Shown one piece after another: positions 1-8,624 of a stretch of DNA of 64,000 bases. The notes under the pieces were generated by a model. That model ran no database searches, was not told where the DNA came from, and saw nothing but the letters and a program-made list of their open reading frames with translations. The stretch comes from Microvirga alba. GTDB lineage: Bacteria > Pseudomonadota > Alphaproteobacteria > Rhizobiales > Beijerinckiaceae. The translations under genes were made by a program, and so were the position numbers. Where the stretch lies: positions 1 to 64,000 of the forward strand of contig NZ_JADQDO010000006.1 of the NCBI RefSeq assembly GCF_015694465.1, given 5' to 3'. How positions within the stretch are numbered: position 1 is the first letter of the stretch; every line of letters begins with the position of its first letter.

Positions 1-503
1 GAATTCGCTCTCGCGATTTCCACCGCCCGATCGACCGTCGGCGCATCCAGGGCCGTGCCTTCGAGGATCACCTGATCGCCGCTGCTCCGGACGCGAATGC
101 CGCTCCGGCCGGCGCCGGCGGCAAGTTTCTCCTCGACGATCCCGGTGTCGGGACCGACTTCGACATCGACCACGCCGATGACGCGCCGCGAATTGTCGAG
201 AACCGAAATGTTGGTCGTGCCGATCCGCTTGCCCAGGATGTAAAGGCTCTGGTCGCTCAACGGAATGACATCGGCGATTTCAGCCGAGCCGACCAGAACG
301 TCCGAGAACGGATACTCGATGCGAAGCGCCTGCGATTTGTTCACGGACACCCGGATGCGCATGAGCTTCGCGCGCGGAGCGGTGCTTCCAGCCTGCGCCA
401 ACGCGGGGGTGATGAGGCCGATTTCGGGCATGATCGACACCGCCTGCCCGAGGGCAAGCATGGCGATGGCCGCCGCCAGCACCAATGTTCTCGACCCGGC
501 CAT
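1..503 (-). CDS. cpaC: CpaC/RcpA secretin of the Tad pilus, N-terminal part (cut by window edge)
   Basis: The reading frame runs off the left edge; 167 codons are visible. It begins with a signal peptide of about 37 residues ending in ALAQA. A pilus-secretin N-terminal domain follows (residues about 44-112, with the segments RIRVSVNKSQALRIEYPFSD and GTTNISVLDNS), then the start of a BON-like region. In the family the C-terminal secretin domain, outside this window, forms the outer-membrane ring through which the Flp pilus emerges. The ATG at 503-501 has a G-rich ribosome site (CTGGGGG) about six bases upstream. It is divergent from flp-cpaAB, whereas many loci carry cpaC on the same strand after cpaB. 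The family assignment is firm; full length cannot be judged. Confidence 0.87.
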   Translation of the reverse strand, partial: MAGSRTLVLAAAIAMLALGQAVSIMPEIGLITPALAQAGSTAPRAKLMRIRVSVNKSQALRIEYPFSDVLVGSAEIADVIPLSDQSLYILGKRIGTTNISVLDNSRRVIGVVDVEVGPDTGIVEEKLAAGAGRSGIRVRSSGDQVILEGTALDAPTVDRAVEIARAN

Positions 504-1055
504 ATCGACCCCCAGCGAACGTTATTGAATTCCCTCAAATGATTCTTTTATGGTTCACAAAAGGTTAACAATCCCACGAATAGCGACAGATCCTTGGAAG
601 CTTTCGTCGAGACGCGAGGGTGAGAGTACTTTGACTATTCCTTACGATTGCAACCACCCGACGCACCTCGCCAGCGGTTGAACTGATGTCAGGAAGGCTC
701 AGGCGGCCACCGCCCCTTCCGATCCGTCGAATTTTTCGGACTCAACAATGAAGTCGGTCAGCCACGTTGATCTCGGACGAAATCCCGCAACGCCCAGAGA
801 GCGGTAAAGTCCTGATATTACCTAGCTTTTTTACAACAAGCCCTTCTAGCTCCCCGCGACGGTCTAGGCCATTTGGCTGATGCCCTATGACAAACGGTCT
901 AGGCCATCAAACTGGATCGACTAACGTTATAAAGTTTCTCATAGTGCACCAACACGAGGGCCAGAACTCTGGGTTCCACTTCCAGGTCCTGGGCCTTGTG
1001 CCAAGGCTGCGGAGTCGGGCAGCGCAACTTGCATCCAGGTCAAGGACCAGACACC
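504..1055. promoter_or_regulatory. Divergent cpaC/flp intergenic region with two direct repeats
   Basis: This 552-base region separates the divergent cpaC and flp genes and has no convincing gene. Two identical 14-base copies of ACGGTCTAGGCCAT lie at 859-872 and 894-907, 35 bases apart. Each contains a near-palindromic core around CTAG. A TATAAA at 928-933 could be the -10 element of an flp promoter; its -35 position (about 905-910) would overlap the end of the second copy. That is how an activator site is often placed. The repeats are directly visible; the promoter and activator role are inference. Confidence 0.5.
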
Positions 1056-1229
1056 ATGAAGTCTCTCGTATCGCGTTTCGTGAAAGACGAATCCGGCGCA
1101 ACCGCCATTGAATACGGCCTCATCGCCGGTCTCATCTCAGTGGTCATCATAACGGGACTGAATATCGCATCGCCCAAACTCGACGCGATTTTCCAAAAGA
1201 TCGGCAACGCACTCCCGGATGGGAAATAA
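1056..1229 (+). CDS. flp: Flp/Fap-type major pilin
   Basis: A 57-residue class III prepilin. A short basic leader (residues 1-14) ends in glycine, followed by the processing motif G/ATAIEYGLIA, with the glutamate at mature position +5 and a hydrophobic stretch to about residue 36. CpaA-type prepilin peptidase should cut after Gly14. The mature peptide is polymerised at the inner membrane by CpaF with TadB/TadC and leaves through CpaC. It is the first gene of the rightward tad operon and is followed by a strong hairpin, which suits its need for excess expression. The start is the ATG at 1056; a longer in-frame extension upstream lacks pilin features. Confidence 0.93.
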   Translation: MKSLVSRFVKDESGATAIEYGLIAGLISVVIITGLNIASPKLDAIFQKIGNALPDGK

Positions 1230-1250
1230 CGATCGGGCCTGACTGTCGAT

Positions 1251-1288
1251 AACGAAGCGGGAGACGCTGAAATTCTATCCGCTTCGTT
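1251..1288 (+). terminator. Hairpin between flp and cpaA (likely partial terminator)
   Basis: Perfect 10-base arms AACGAAGCGG (1251-1260) and CCGCTTCGTT (1279-1288) flank an 18-base loop, and the 3' arm runs into TTTTC. It lies 22 bases after the flp stop and 46 before cpaA. Such a hairpin would leave abundant short flp mRNA and less read-through into the assembly genes. The role is inferred. Confidence 0.65.
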
Positions 1289-1334
1289 TTCTACAAGCCG
1301 ATCACGTCAGCGAAATTTCTTACAAAGCTTGTGA

Positions 1335-1847
1335 ATGCCTTCTTCTATTATCGTGATAGCTGCAAGCCTGTGCTTCGGCACGGCAGTATTGTGGGCGGCT
1401 GCTGCTGATCTCGTGACGATGAAGATCCGGAACGAACTCGTTCTTTTTCTTCTTGCGAGTTATGTTGTCCTGGCGCCGTTCTCCGGCCTTGGTTGGGCGC
1501 ACATTGGATGGAGCGCTGCGATTGCCGTCGGCATTCTGATCGCGATGTTCGTTTTATTCGGGCTAGGCTGGATCGGTGGAGGAGACGCCAAGCTTGCAGC
1601 CGTGATCGCGTTGTGGCTCGGGGCTGACCACGCACTCGTCTACGTTCTCTACACGGCGCTATTCGGCGGCATTCTCACGATCGCCATTCTTCAGTTTCGC
1701 TTAACACCATTGCCCGCTCAATGTCTTACCGTGCCCTGGATCATGCGGTTGCATGCGCCGGAGACCGGAGTTCCTTACGGAGTCGCAATCGCGAGTGCGG
1801 CGCTCTTCATCTTCCCGGCGACGCACTGGATGAAAGCCCTGACTTGA
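1335..1847 (+). CDS. cpaA: Prepilin peptidase CpaA/TadV (A24 family)
   Basis: A polytopic membrane aspartyl protease of 170 residues that processes Flp and the TadE-like pseudopilins. The two expected catalytic aspartates are visible: Asp25 in the segment AADLVTMKI and Asp84 in the signature GGGDAKL. Several hydrophobic segments surround them, and a GVPYGVAIA segment near the C-terminus is typical of the family. Length fits the small CpaA type, which lacks the methylase domain of PilD. It sits between flp and cpaB in the normal order. Confidence 0.9.
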   Translation: MPSSIIVIAASLCFGTAVLWAAAADLVTMKIRNELVLFLLASYVVLAPFSGLGWAHIGWSAAIAVGILIAMFVLFGLGWIGGGDAKLAAVIALWLGADHALVYVLYTALFGGILTIAILQFRLTPLPAQCLTVPWIMRLHAPETGVPYGVAIASAALFIFPATHWMKALT

Positions 1848-1897
1848 AGCGGCTCTGCCATGCGTTCCTTCCCTGATCAACGACGGGGGTTTCGACC

Positions 1898-2683
1898 ATG
1901 TTGCGTGTCATCATCCTTGTCATTGCCCTGGGGGCCGGCGGGCTCGCCGGTTGGCTCGTGCTCTCCACGCGGTCGCGTGAGGCCGCCGCGGTCGCACCGA
2001 GCGCCCCGGTCGTGCAGACCACGGACGTGTTGGTCGCCGCAAGCGATCTGATCCAGGGGCAAGCGCTCGATGGGAAGAGCCTGCGCTGGCAGTCCTGGCC
2101 CAAGGACGCCGTCAGTCCCGGCTTCATCAGCCGCGAGGCCAAGCCTGACGCATTGACCTCCCTCAACGGAGCGCTCGTGCGCAGCCACTTCGTTTCCGGC
2201 GAGCCTATCCGGGAAGAAAAGCTTTCTCGCGGCCCCGCCGGCATGCTTGCCACGATGCTGCCGTCCGGCATGCGCGCCGTCGCGATCCGCGTCTCGGCGG
2301 AAAGCACCGCGGGCGGCTTCATCCTGCCCAATGACCGTGTGGATGTGATTCAGAACATCTCCAATTCGGACGGAGGGAAAGCCGAGAACAGGAGCCGGAC
2401 GCTTCTCAGAAATGTCCGCGTGCTGGCGGTGGACCAGAAAGCCGATGAAGCCAAAGGCATGTTGGTCGTCGTGGGCAAGACGGCGACGTTGGAGGTGAGC
2501 CCGACCGAGGCGGAGATGATCGCAGCCGCGCAGGCCGCCGGCACACTTTCTCTCGCCCTCCGCTCCATCGCGGATCTCGACGAAAAGCATGTCGCCGAGG
2601 AGAGCAGCGTGAACGTGCGTGTCTTCCGTGCAGGGAAGAGCGAAGAGGTCAAGGTCCGCAGCGAAGGCGCGATCGTTCAATGA
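1898..2683 (+). CDS. cpaB: Flp pilus assembly protein CpaB/RcpC
   Basis: A 261-residue protein with one N-terminal membrane anchor (residues about 3-22) and a periplasmic SAF-like domain (about 45-110, with the segment DVLVAASDLIQGQALDGKSL). A CpaB C-terminal region follows (NDRVDVIQNIS; TATLEVSPTEAEMIAAAQAA). CpaB associates with the secretin in the periplasm. The gene lies 50 bases after cpaA. In many loci cpaC and cpaD come next on the same strand; here cpaE follows 37 bases later, cpaC is divergent and cpaD is not visible in the window. Confidence 0.9.
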   Translation: MLRVIILVIALGAGGLAGWLVLSTRSREAAAVAPSAPVVQTTDVLVAASDLIQGQALDGKSLRWQSWPKDAVSPGFISREAKPDALTSLNGALVRSHFVSGEPIREEKLSRGPAGMLATMLPSGMRAVAIRVSAESTAGGFILPNDRVDVIQNISNSDGGKAENRSRTLLRNVRVLAVDQKADEAKGMLVVVGKTATLEVSPTEAEMIAAAQAAGTLSLALRSIADLDEKHVAEESSVNVRVFRAGKSEEVKVRSEGAIVQ

Positions 2684-2720
2684 CGCACAGCGTGGACGGC
2701 ATTGGGACGGGTGAGTGCGG

Positions 2721-4055
2721 ATGACCAACCCTGTATCGACGATGAGATCCGGGTCTTTCGATTCAGACAAGGTGGAGCCGCGATTGGTCGCGCGGTGGCC
2801 CGAGGCGGCAGCATCTGCGGACAATCCGCTTCGTCGAGACGGAACCCGGATCCCGTACATTCGTATTCATGCCTTTTGCGATAGCCCCGATGTCGCGGAC
2901 ACCATCAGGAGCGCGGCCGCCGACCGGCTCATGTCGCGCACTCAAGTCACCGTTCAGGTAGGCGGGATTGCCGCCGCGGTCGCTTTCTACCGGGCGGAAT
3001 CGACACCTCAGCTCATCGTGATCGAGAGCCGCGCGACGCCAGAGGCCTACCTCGCCGAACTCGACAGACTGGCCGAAGTCTGTGACGCCGGCACCAAGGT
3101 GATGGCAATCGGACATGCAAACGACGTGTCTTTCTATCGCGAGCTGACAAGGCGGGGCATCAGCGACTACCTGCTCGCACCCATCGACCCCATATCCTTC
3201 ATCGTTGCCGTTTCGGGGATCTATAGCGAGCCCGCATCAGGAAAGCTCGGACAGGCGTTCGCTTTCGTGGGCGCCAAGGGCGGCGTCGGATCCTCGACCA
3301 TCGCGCATAACGTGGGGTGGACGATCGCGCGCCAAGCTGCGTCCGACGTGGTCCTTGCGGATATGGACCTGGCGTTCGGCACGGCGAGCCTCGATTTCAG
3401 GCTTGATCCCGGACAGGGGGTTGCCGAAGCCATCGAAGATGCGGGGCGACTGGACGAGGTTCTGCTCGACCGCCTGCTTGCCAAATGCGGCGATCATTTC
3501 AGTCTGCTTCGCGCGCCCGGCACGCTCGACAAGTGTTATGACCTGACCGAGAACGCCATCGATCCGCTGATTGAGATCGCGCAATCAAGTGTGCCGTATC
3601 TGATCCTGGATATGCCGCATGTGTGGAATTCATGGGCGAGAAACGCGCTGGTCAGCGCCGACGAAATCATCATCACGGCCGTTCCGGATCTTCCCAATTT
3701 GCGGAATGCCAAGGGCCTGATCACTTTCCTGAGGCAAGCTCGCCCTCATGATCCGCCGCCCAAGCTCATTTTGAACCAGGTCGGCATGCCAAAGCGGCCG
3801 GAAATCAAACCCGCGGAGTTTGCCAAGGTGGTTCAGCTCGAACTGCTTGCCTGTATTCCGTTTGATCCGCGCCTGTTCGGAACCGCCTCCAATGAAGGTC
3901 AAATGGTGGCCGAGGTCTCCGCGAAAGCGCCCGCGTCCAGAATATTCACCGACATAGCGGGCGTCATCGCAGCGCATAAGCCGCGTCGTCGCAATGGGCT
4001 GTTCGATATCGGGTCGATGATCAAGAAGATGAAATTCGGTTCGAGGAACGCGTAA
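2721..4055 (+). CDS. cpaE: Tad pilus localisation ATPase CpaE/TadZ
   Basis: About 444 residues. A receiver-like N-terminal domain (residues about 45-165, without a clear phosphoacceptor) is followed by a MinD/ParA-type ATPase domain that starts with the deviant Walker A GAKGGVGSS near residue 184 and continues with DMDLAFGTASLDF. CpaE/TadZ proteins place the pilus machinery in the cell. The start could be ATG 2721 or an in-frame GTG at 2715; I chose the ATG without strong evidence. The C-terminus is basic (KPRRRNGLFD and IKKMKFGSRN), which may contact membrane or partner proteins. Confidence 0.88.
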   Translation: MTNPVSTMRSGSFDSDKVEPRLVARWPEAAASADNPLRRDGTRIPYIRIHAFCDSPDVADTIRSAAADRLMSRTQVTVQVGGIAAAVAFYRAESTPQLIVIESRATPEAYLAELDRLAEVCDAGTKVMAIGHANDVSFYRELTRRGISDYLLAPIDPISFIVAVSGIYSEPASGKLGQAFAFVGAKGGVGSSTIAHNVGWTIARQAASDVVLADMDLAFGTASLDFRLDPGQGVAEAIEDAGRLDEVLLDRLLAKCGDHFSLLRAPGTLDKCYDLTENAIDPLIEIAQSSVPYLILDMPHVWNSWARNALVSADEIIITAVPDLPNLRNAKGLITFLRQARPHDPPPKLILNQVGMPKRPEIKPAEFAKVVQLELLACIPFDPRLFGTASNEGQMVAEVSAKAPASRIFTDIAGVIAAHKPRRRNGLFDIGSMIKKMKFGSRNA

Positions 4056-4119
4056 GCCGCGACCCTTGGCCCAACAAGCCGGATCGCTAAAACGCGCAAG
4101 AAGACAGGGAACTCCCATC

Positions 4120-5580
4120 ATGTTCGGCAAAAGAAGCCTCCCGAGTGAAAGGCCCGGTGAGACCTCGGTGCTTCAACGGACAGCGGGCGTTGACTCGTCA
4201 ACGCGATCTCCGGCCATGGTGCAAGAAGCGAAGGTGCGCTCCGCGGCTCCCCGGCTGCCGGATGCGGTGGCCACTGTTCGCCCGCAGACAGTGAAATCGG
4301 ACGAATATTATCTGCTCAAGGGGCAGGTTTTCGCGGCGCTGATCGAAACGATCGACGTTTCGCAGCTGACGAAAATGGATGTGGCTCAGGCGCGCGACGC
4401 AATCGGCGAAATCGTCTCCGATATTGTGAACGCGAAGAAGATCGTCATGTCGACCTCGGAGCAGGATGAACTCCTGCGCGACATCTGCGACGACGTCCTC
4501 GGCTATGGGCCGCTGGAACCATTGCTCGCCCGCGATGACATCGCCGATATCATGGTCAACGGCGCGGACACGGTCTACATCGAAGTCGGCGGCAAGGTGC
4601 AGCGGACGGATATCCATTTCCGCGACAACGCGCAGCTGCTCCATATCTGCCAGCGCATCGTGAGCCAGGTCGGCCGACGAGTGGACGAATCCAACCCGAT
4701 CTGCGACGCACGCCTCGCCGACGGCTCGCGCGTGAACGTCATCGCATTCCCGCTGGCTATCGACGGTCCGAGCCTGACGATCCGCAAATTCAAGAAGGAC
4801 AAGCTCACCCTCGGCCAACTCGTCAAATTCGGCGCGATTTCCAAGGAAGGCGCGGAAATCCTGCAGATCATCGGCCGTGTCCGTTGCAACGTCCTCATCT
4901 CCGGCGGGACCGGTTCGGGCAAGACGACCCTGCTGAATTGCCTGACGGCCTATATCGAACCCACTGAGCGCGTCATTACCTGCGAGGACGCTGCTGAACT
5001 TCAGCTGCAGCAACCGCACGTCGTCCGTCTGGAAACGCGACCGCCCAATCTCGAGGGCGAGGGCCAGATCACCATGCGCGACCTCGTCAAGAACTGCCTG
5101 CGCATGCGGCCTGAGCGCATCATCGTCGGCGAGGTGCGCGGCCCGGAGGCCTTCGATCTTCTCCAGGCGATGAATACGGGCCATGACGGCTCGATGGGCA
5201 CGCTCCATTCCAACTCCCCGCGAGAGGCTCTCTCCCGTCTGGAGTCCATGATTACGATGGGCGGCTACTCGCTGCCGTCGAAGACAATTCGAGAAATGAT
5301 CGTGTCCTCGGTCGACGTGATCATTCAGGCCGCGCGTCTGAGAGATGGCTCGCGCCGCATCACGCACATTACCGAGGTCCTCGGTCTCGAGGGAGACGTC
5401 ATCACCACGCAGGATCTCTTCGTCTATGATCTTCTTGGCGAGGATCCGCAGGGCAACATCGTCGGACAGCATCGCTCGACGGGGGTCGGCAGGCCCCGGT
5501 TCTGGGATCGCGCGCGCTATTACGGCGAGGAGAAGCGCCTTGCCACAGCACTCGATGCTGCCGAGAAAGTTGGCTCGTGA
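4120..5580 (+). CDS. cpaF: Tad pilus assembly ATPase CpaF/TadA
   Basis: A GspE/VirB11-type secretion ATPase of 486 residues that powers Flp polymerisation. After a variable N-terminus come the CpaF segment [20 protein letters not shown], a Walker [10 protein letters not shown] near residue 265, the Asp box [12 protein letters not shown] and the Walker [15 protein letters not shown] near 333, then [16 protein letters not shown]. The ATG at 4120 follows AGGGAA at a suitable distance; a further in-frame ATG lies at 4066 but has no domain sequence behind it. The stop overlaps the tadB start by one base. Confidence 0.95.
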   Translation: MFGKRSLPSERPGETSVLQRTAGVDSSTRSPAMVQEAKVRSAAPRLPDAVATVRPQTVKSDEYYLLKGQVFAALIETIDVSQLTKMDVAQARDAIGEIVSDIVNAKKIVMSTSEQDELLRDICDDVLGYGPLEPLLARDDIADIMVNGADTVYIEVGGKVQRTDIHFRDNAQLLHICQRIVSQVGRRVDESNPICDARLADGSRVNVIAFPLAIDGPSLTIRKFKKDKLTLGQLVKFGAISKEGAEILQIIGRVRCNVLISGGTGSGKTTLLNCLTAYIEPTERVITCEDAAELQLQQPHVVRLETRPPNLEGEGQITMRDLVKNCLRMRPERIIVGEVRGPEAFDLLQAMNTGHDGSMGTLHSNSPREALSRLESMITMGGYSLPSKTIREMIVSSVDVIIQAARLRDGSRRITHITEVLGLEGDVITTQDLFVYDLLGEDPQGNIVGQHRSTGVGRPRFWDRARYYGEEKRLATALDAAEKVGS

Positions 5581-6575
5581 TGCTGTCGCCAGAACTCGCT
5601 CTCGTCTTGGCAGTCGTTCTCGCCGCGTTTTGTGTCGGAGGCATCGTGGTTTCCGTGCTCTATGCCCGCGTGGGACAGCGCTCGGAGGCTGACAGGCGGA
5701 TCGCAGCGATCGCGGCCTGGGATGGTCCGGCCGGTCGCACCGGCAGCTCCGATGAGAGCCGCCGGAAGCGCTCGATTGAAGCCACGCTGCGCAATCTCGA
5801 GGAACAGCAGAAGGCCAAACAGGGAGTCAAACCGTCGCTCGCCATCCGAATGCGCCAGGCTGGTCTGAGTTGGAGCAAGAATACCTATTTCGCCGCGTGT
5901 TTCATCGCCGGCGGCATTTCATTCGCGGTTGCCGTCGCCATTTTCGGTATCAGTCCGCTGCCTGCCATGGGCTTCGGACTCGCCGGTGGACTTCTGCTGC
6001 CCCATCTCTATGTCGACAGAAAACGCGCAAGCCGTTTGAAGGCTTTTACGGCCGAGTTTCCCAATGCGGTGGACGTGATCGTGCGGGGTGTCAAAGCGGG
6101 TCTCCCGCTCGTTGACTGCCTCAGGATCATCGCGACTGAAGCAAATGAGCCGGTGCGCAGCGAGTTCAGGGTCATCCTCGACGATCAGACGCTCGGAGTC
6201 CCGATGGATCAGGCCGTTCAGCGGCTCATGGAGCGTGTCCCGGTCGCGGAGGCCAATTTCTTCGCCATCGTCATCTCGCTCCAGAGCAGTTCGGGAGGCG
6301 GTCTTTCCGAAGCTCTCGGAAACCTTTCCAAAGTGCTGCGAGAGCGCAAGAAAATAGCGGGTAAAATCCGGGCGATGAGCTCCGAGGCCAAGGCCTCTGC
6401 CGGCATCATCGGGTCGCTGCCGGTGATTGTCACCTGTTTGCTCTATCTTTCCGCGCCGCAGTACATCTCGCTGTTGTTTACCACCCTCGTCGGCAAAATC
6501 GTCCTTGCGGTTGCCGCCGTCTGGATGGGGTTCGGCGTACTGATGATGCGGAAAATGATCAATTTCGATTTCTGA
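5580..6575 (+). CDS. tadB: Tad pilus inner-membrane protein TadB
   Basis: A 331-residue GspF-type membrane protein that with TadC forms the inner-membrane platform for CpaF. It has an N-terminal membrane helix (about 5-25), a linker with NLEEQQKAKQ, paired helices around 100-140, and the type II secretion F domain (residues about 150-280) with the segments FPNAVDVIVRGVKAGLPLVDC and LQSSSGGGLSEALGNLS. Two C-terminal helices follow. The ATG shares its first base with the cpaF stop (TGATG), so translation is probably coupled. Confidence 0.92.
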   Translation: MLSPELALVLAVVLAAFCVGGIVVSVLYARVGQRSEADRRIAAIAAWDGPAGRTGSSDESRRKRSIEATLRNLEEQQKAKQGVKPSLAIRMRQAGLSWSKNTYFAACFIAGGISFAVAVAIFGISPLPAMGFGLAGGLLLPHLYVDRKRASRLKAFTAEFPNAVDVIVRGVKAGLPLVDCLRIIATEANEPVRSEFRVILDDQTLGVPMDQAVQRLMERVPVAEANFFAIVISLQSSSGGGLSEALGNLSKVLRERKKIAGKIRAMSSEAKASAGIIGSLPVIVTCLLYLSAPQYISLLFTTLVGKIVLAVAAVWMGFGVLMMRKMINFDF

Positions 6576-6583
6576 GGATCGCG

Positions 6584-7546
6584 ATGAACACCGGCCTGCT
6601 CACCGGCAATGTAGACATGCTCGTCGCGCTGTCAGCGACCGTGGCCGTTTTCGCTGCGATCATCGTGGTCGCGTGGCCGTATTTTGTCCGTGATGAACTC
6701 GCGGAGCGGATGGTCCAGGTCGCCAATGAAAGCGAACGTATTCGGCTGCGCGAGCGCGGCCGCCTGAACGCTCAAAACAAGCAGATCCTCAGAAGCGAAC
6801 CGAAGCGGCTCTACAAGCTCGTCGTCGATTATCTCAATCTCGCCGGAACCGAGGACAGCGAGACGGTCAAGATGCTGCGGATGGCCGGTTATCGCGGCGA
6901 GGGACCGATCACTGCCTACCTCGCCCTCCGCCAGCTAGCCCCTTTGGGCATGGCTGCTCTGGCGGCCCTGTACGTCTTCGTCATTCTGAATCTTGGATAC
7001 CCCCTCTTCGTGAAGCTGGCGATCGTCATGGCTGCGGCAGGCTTCGGCTATTACGCTCCGGCGCTCTACGTGAGGAACAAGATCACGAAGCGGCAAATCT
7101 CGATCCGCCGCTCATGGCCGGACGCCCTTGATCTTTTGCTCATCTGCGTCGGAAGCGGCATGGGAATTGAGGGCGCGCTTCGCAAGGTTTCCGGAGAAAT
7201 CGGCTCCCAATCGATAGAGCTCGCGGAAGAGCTGAGCTTGACGACGGCCGAACTGTCCTACCTGCAAGACCGTCGGAAAGCATACGAGAACCTCGCTGAA
7301 CGCACGGGCCTCGACGGTGTCAAAGGCGTCGTCACGAGCCTCATTCAAGCGGAAAAGTATGGCACCGCGCTGAGCCAATCGCTTCGCGTTCAGGCGCAGG
7401 AGAACCGGGACATGAGGATGAACGAGGCTGAGAAGAAGGCCGCCGCCTTGCCACCGAAGCTCACAGTTCCGATGATCGTGTTTTTCCTGCCCGTTCTGTT
7501 CGCCGTCATTCTCACGCCGGCGATCATCCAGATGATGAAGATCTAG
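6584..7546 (+). CDS. tadC: Tad pilus inner-membrane protein TadC
   Basis: 320 residues, the second GspF-family platform protein. Membrane helices lie near residues 13-32 and in a cluster around 120-160. The F domain runs from about 180 to 290 with SWPDALDLLLICVGSGMGIEGAL and LIQAEKYGTALSQSLR; a final helix reads MIVFFLPVLFAVILTPAIIQ. It starts eight bases after tadB and is the last gene of the rightward operon. The next genes converge on it, with only a weak inverted repeat (TCACGC/GCGTGA) in the 97-base gap. Confidence 0.92.
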   Translation: MNTGLLTGNVDMLVALSATVAVFAAIIVVAWPYFVRDELAERMVQVANESERIRLRERGRLNAQNKQILRSEPKRLYKLVVDYLNLAGTEDSETVKMLRMAGYRGEGPITAYLALRQLAPLGMAALAALYVFVILNLGYPLFVKLAIVMAAAGFGYYAPALYVRNKITKRQISIRRSWPDALDLLLICVGSGMGIEGALRKVSGEIGSQSIELAEELSLTTAELSYLQDRRKAYENLAERTGLDGVKGVVTSLIQAEKYGTALSQSLRVQAQENRDMRMNEAEKKAAALPPKLTVPMIVFFLPVLFAVILTPAIIQMMKI

Positions 7547-7643
7547 AACATCATCAGGACAAGAGGAATCCCGTTCCCCATCAAGCTCACGCGGCAGGAG
7601 GGAGCGTGAACGCGATCATGCCTCATCAAGACATGCTGATGCT

Positions 7644-8009
7644 TCAAGGGAAGCACGCGGATGCGGTCAGCGGAATCGACGCCTGATAGATCAGAACATT
7701 CAACTGGTAGGTCACAGTTGCATTGACCAACGTACCGCAAGCTGCCGCCTTGTCGGATGTAAACACCGGAGCGGGTTCGGGTGCGAAATAATAGGCTGCG
7801 GCGTCAGGGCAATCCGTTGCGATCGCGTTGCACCGCGCTCCTTTTTCGACGGCATAATTGAGGCTTGCTACGGTGAACCCGAGCAGCGAGAGATGGAATA
7901 TGCCGAAGACAAGCGCCAGGAAAACCGGCGCTACCAGTGCGAATTCAATCGCAGTCGCCCCGCGCTCGTCGCCCCGCATTCCCTTTGTCCAGCGCAAAGC
8001 CATTCTCAT
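7644..8009 (-). CDS. tadE: TadE-like pseudopilin
   Basis: A 121-residue small pseudopilin. The class III processing region reads RGDERGATAIEFALVAPVFLALVFG, with the likely cut before ATAIEF and glutamate at +5, followed by one membrane helix. The C-terminal part carries several cysteines (CNAIATDC, AACGTL, SACFP) that may form disulphides. Its ATG overlaps the stop of the upstream gene by four bases (ATGA), so the two are translated as a unit. Confidence 0.85.
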   Translation of the reverse strand: MRMALRWTKGMRGDERGATAIEFALVAPVFLALVFGIFHLSLLGFTVASLNYAVEKGARCNAIATDCPDAAAYYFAPEPAPVFTSDKAAACGTLVNATVTYQLNVLIYQASIPLTASACFP

Positions 8010-8587
8010 AGCAGCCGCATGTGGGTCGTCTTGGTAATGGGGCCATCGAAAAACCGCCCCACCGTCAGATCGAGAAACAGGGGTTGGTACGGGTAGGTCA
8101 CGCCGACTCTGATATAATCTCCCGGCTGCCCGGCTTGAGCGCCGGGAATTGTGCTGCAGTTGGCCGGCTTGCTCCCGAGAGCAATCCCGCCGTCCGGTAT
8201 CAGGGCGTTGTCCTTGCTGAGGCAGTAATAGGCTTCCGACGGTGAGTGCTCCAGCAACGCGACGCCCTCGCCCAGCGTGGTGCTCCTTATCGCGGCGGCA
8301 ATGGCGGCGCGCAGAGCCGCGCATTTGGTCGTCGCCGGCAGTTCCTTCGTTGGATCACATGCCTTCCATACCGACTGCACCCCCATCTGGGCGGCATTTT
8401 GCACTTGCATGACCGTGTAGGCATAGCGAGCCACTTCAATCCCGTTCAACAGGAGAAAGCACAGGACGCCGGCAACAAGAGCGAACTCGATTCCGGCCAC
8501 ACCACGATGGTCATTGCGGAAAGACCGGACGCGCTCGCTGACTTGCCTGCGACTGCGGTTTTTCCTCCGGCCTGAAGGGAAGTTCAT
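8006..8587 (-). CDS. TadE/TadF-like pseudopilin
   Basis: 193 residues. After a very basic N-terminus (RRKNRSRRQ) comes DHRGVAGIEFALVAGVLCFLLL, a TadE-type processing and membrane segment with glutamate at the expected place. The remainder is a periplasmic domain with cysteine pairs (KACDPTKELPATTKCAAL and YYCLSKDN). This is probably the TadF-position minor pilin that works with TadE and TadG. The ATG at 8587 was chosen because the upstream in-frame stretch has no pilin-like sequence. The gene lies between a TadG-like gene and tadE, with short or overlapping junctions. Confidence 0.8.
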   Translation of the reverse strand: MNFPSGRRKNRSRRQVSERVRSFRNDHRGVAGIEFALVAGVLCFLLLNGIEVARYAYTVMQVQNAAQMGVQSVWKACDPTKELPATTKCAALRAAIAAAIRSTTLGEGVALLEHSPSEAYYCLSKDNALIPDGGIALGSKPANCSTIPGAQAGQPGDYIRVGVTYPYQPLFLDLTVGRFFDGPITKTTHMRLL

Positions 8588-8624
8588 GATGTTTGACCCG
8601 CCTGCGCGAGCATCGAGCGCCTCA

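Noticed and set aside
4198..5472. A 424-codon frame opposite cpaF
   Set aside because: Antisense shadow of a well-conserved ATPase; its composition (Asp, Arg, His, Val) is typical of GC-rich reverse frames.
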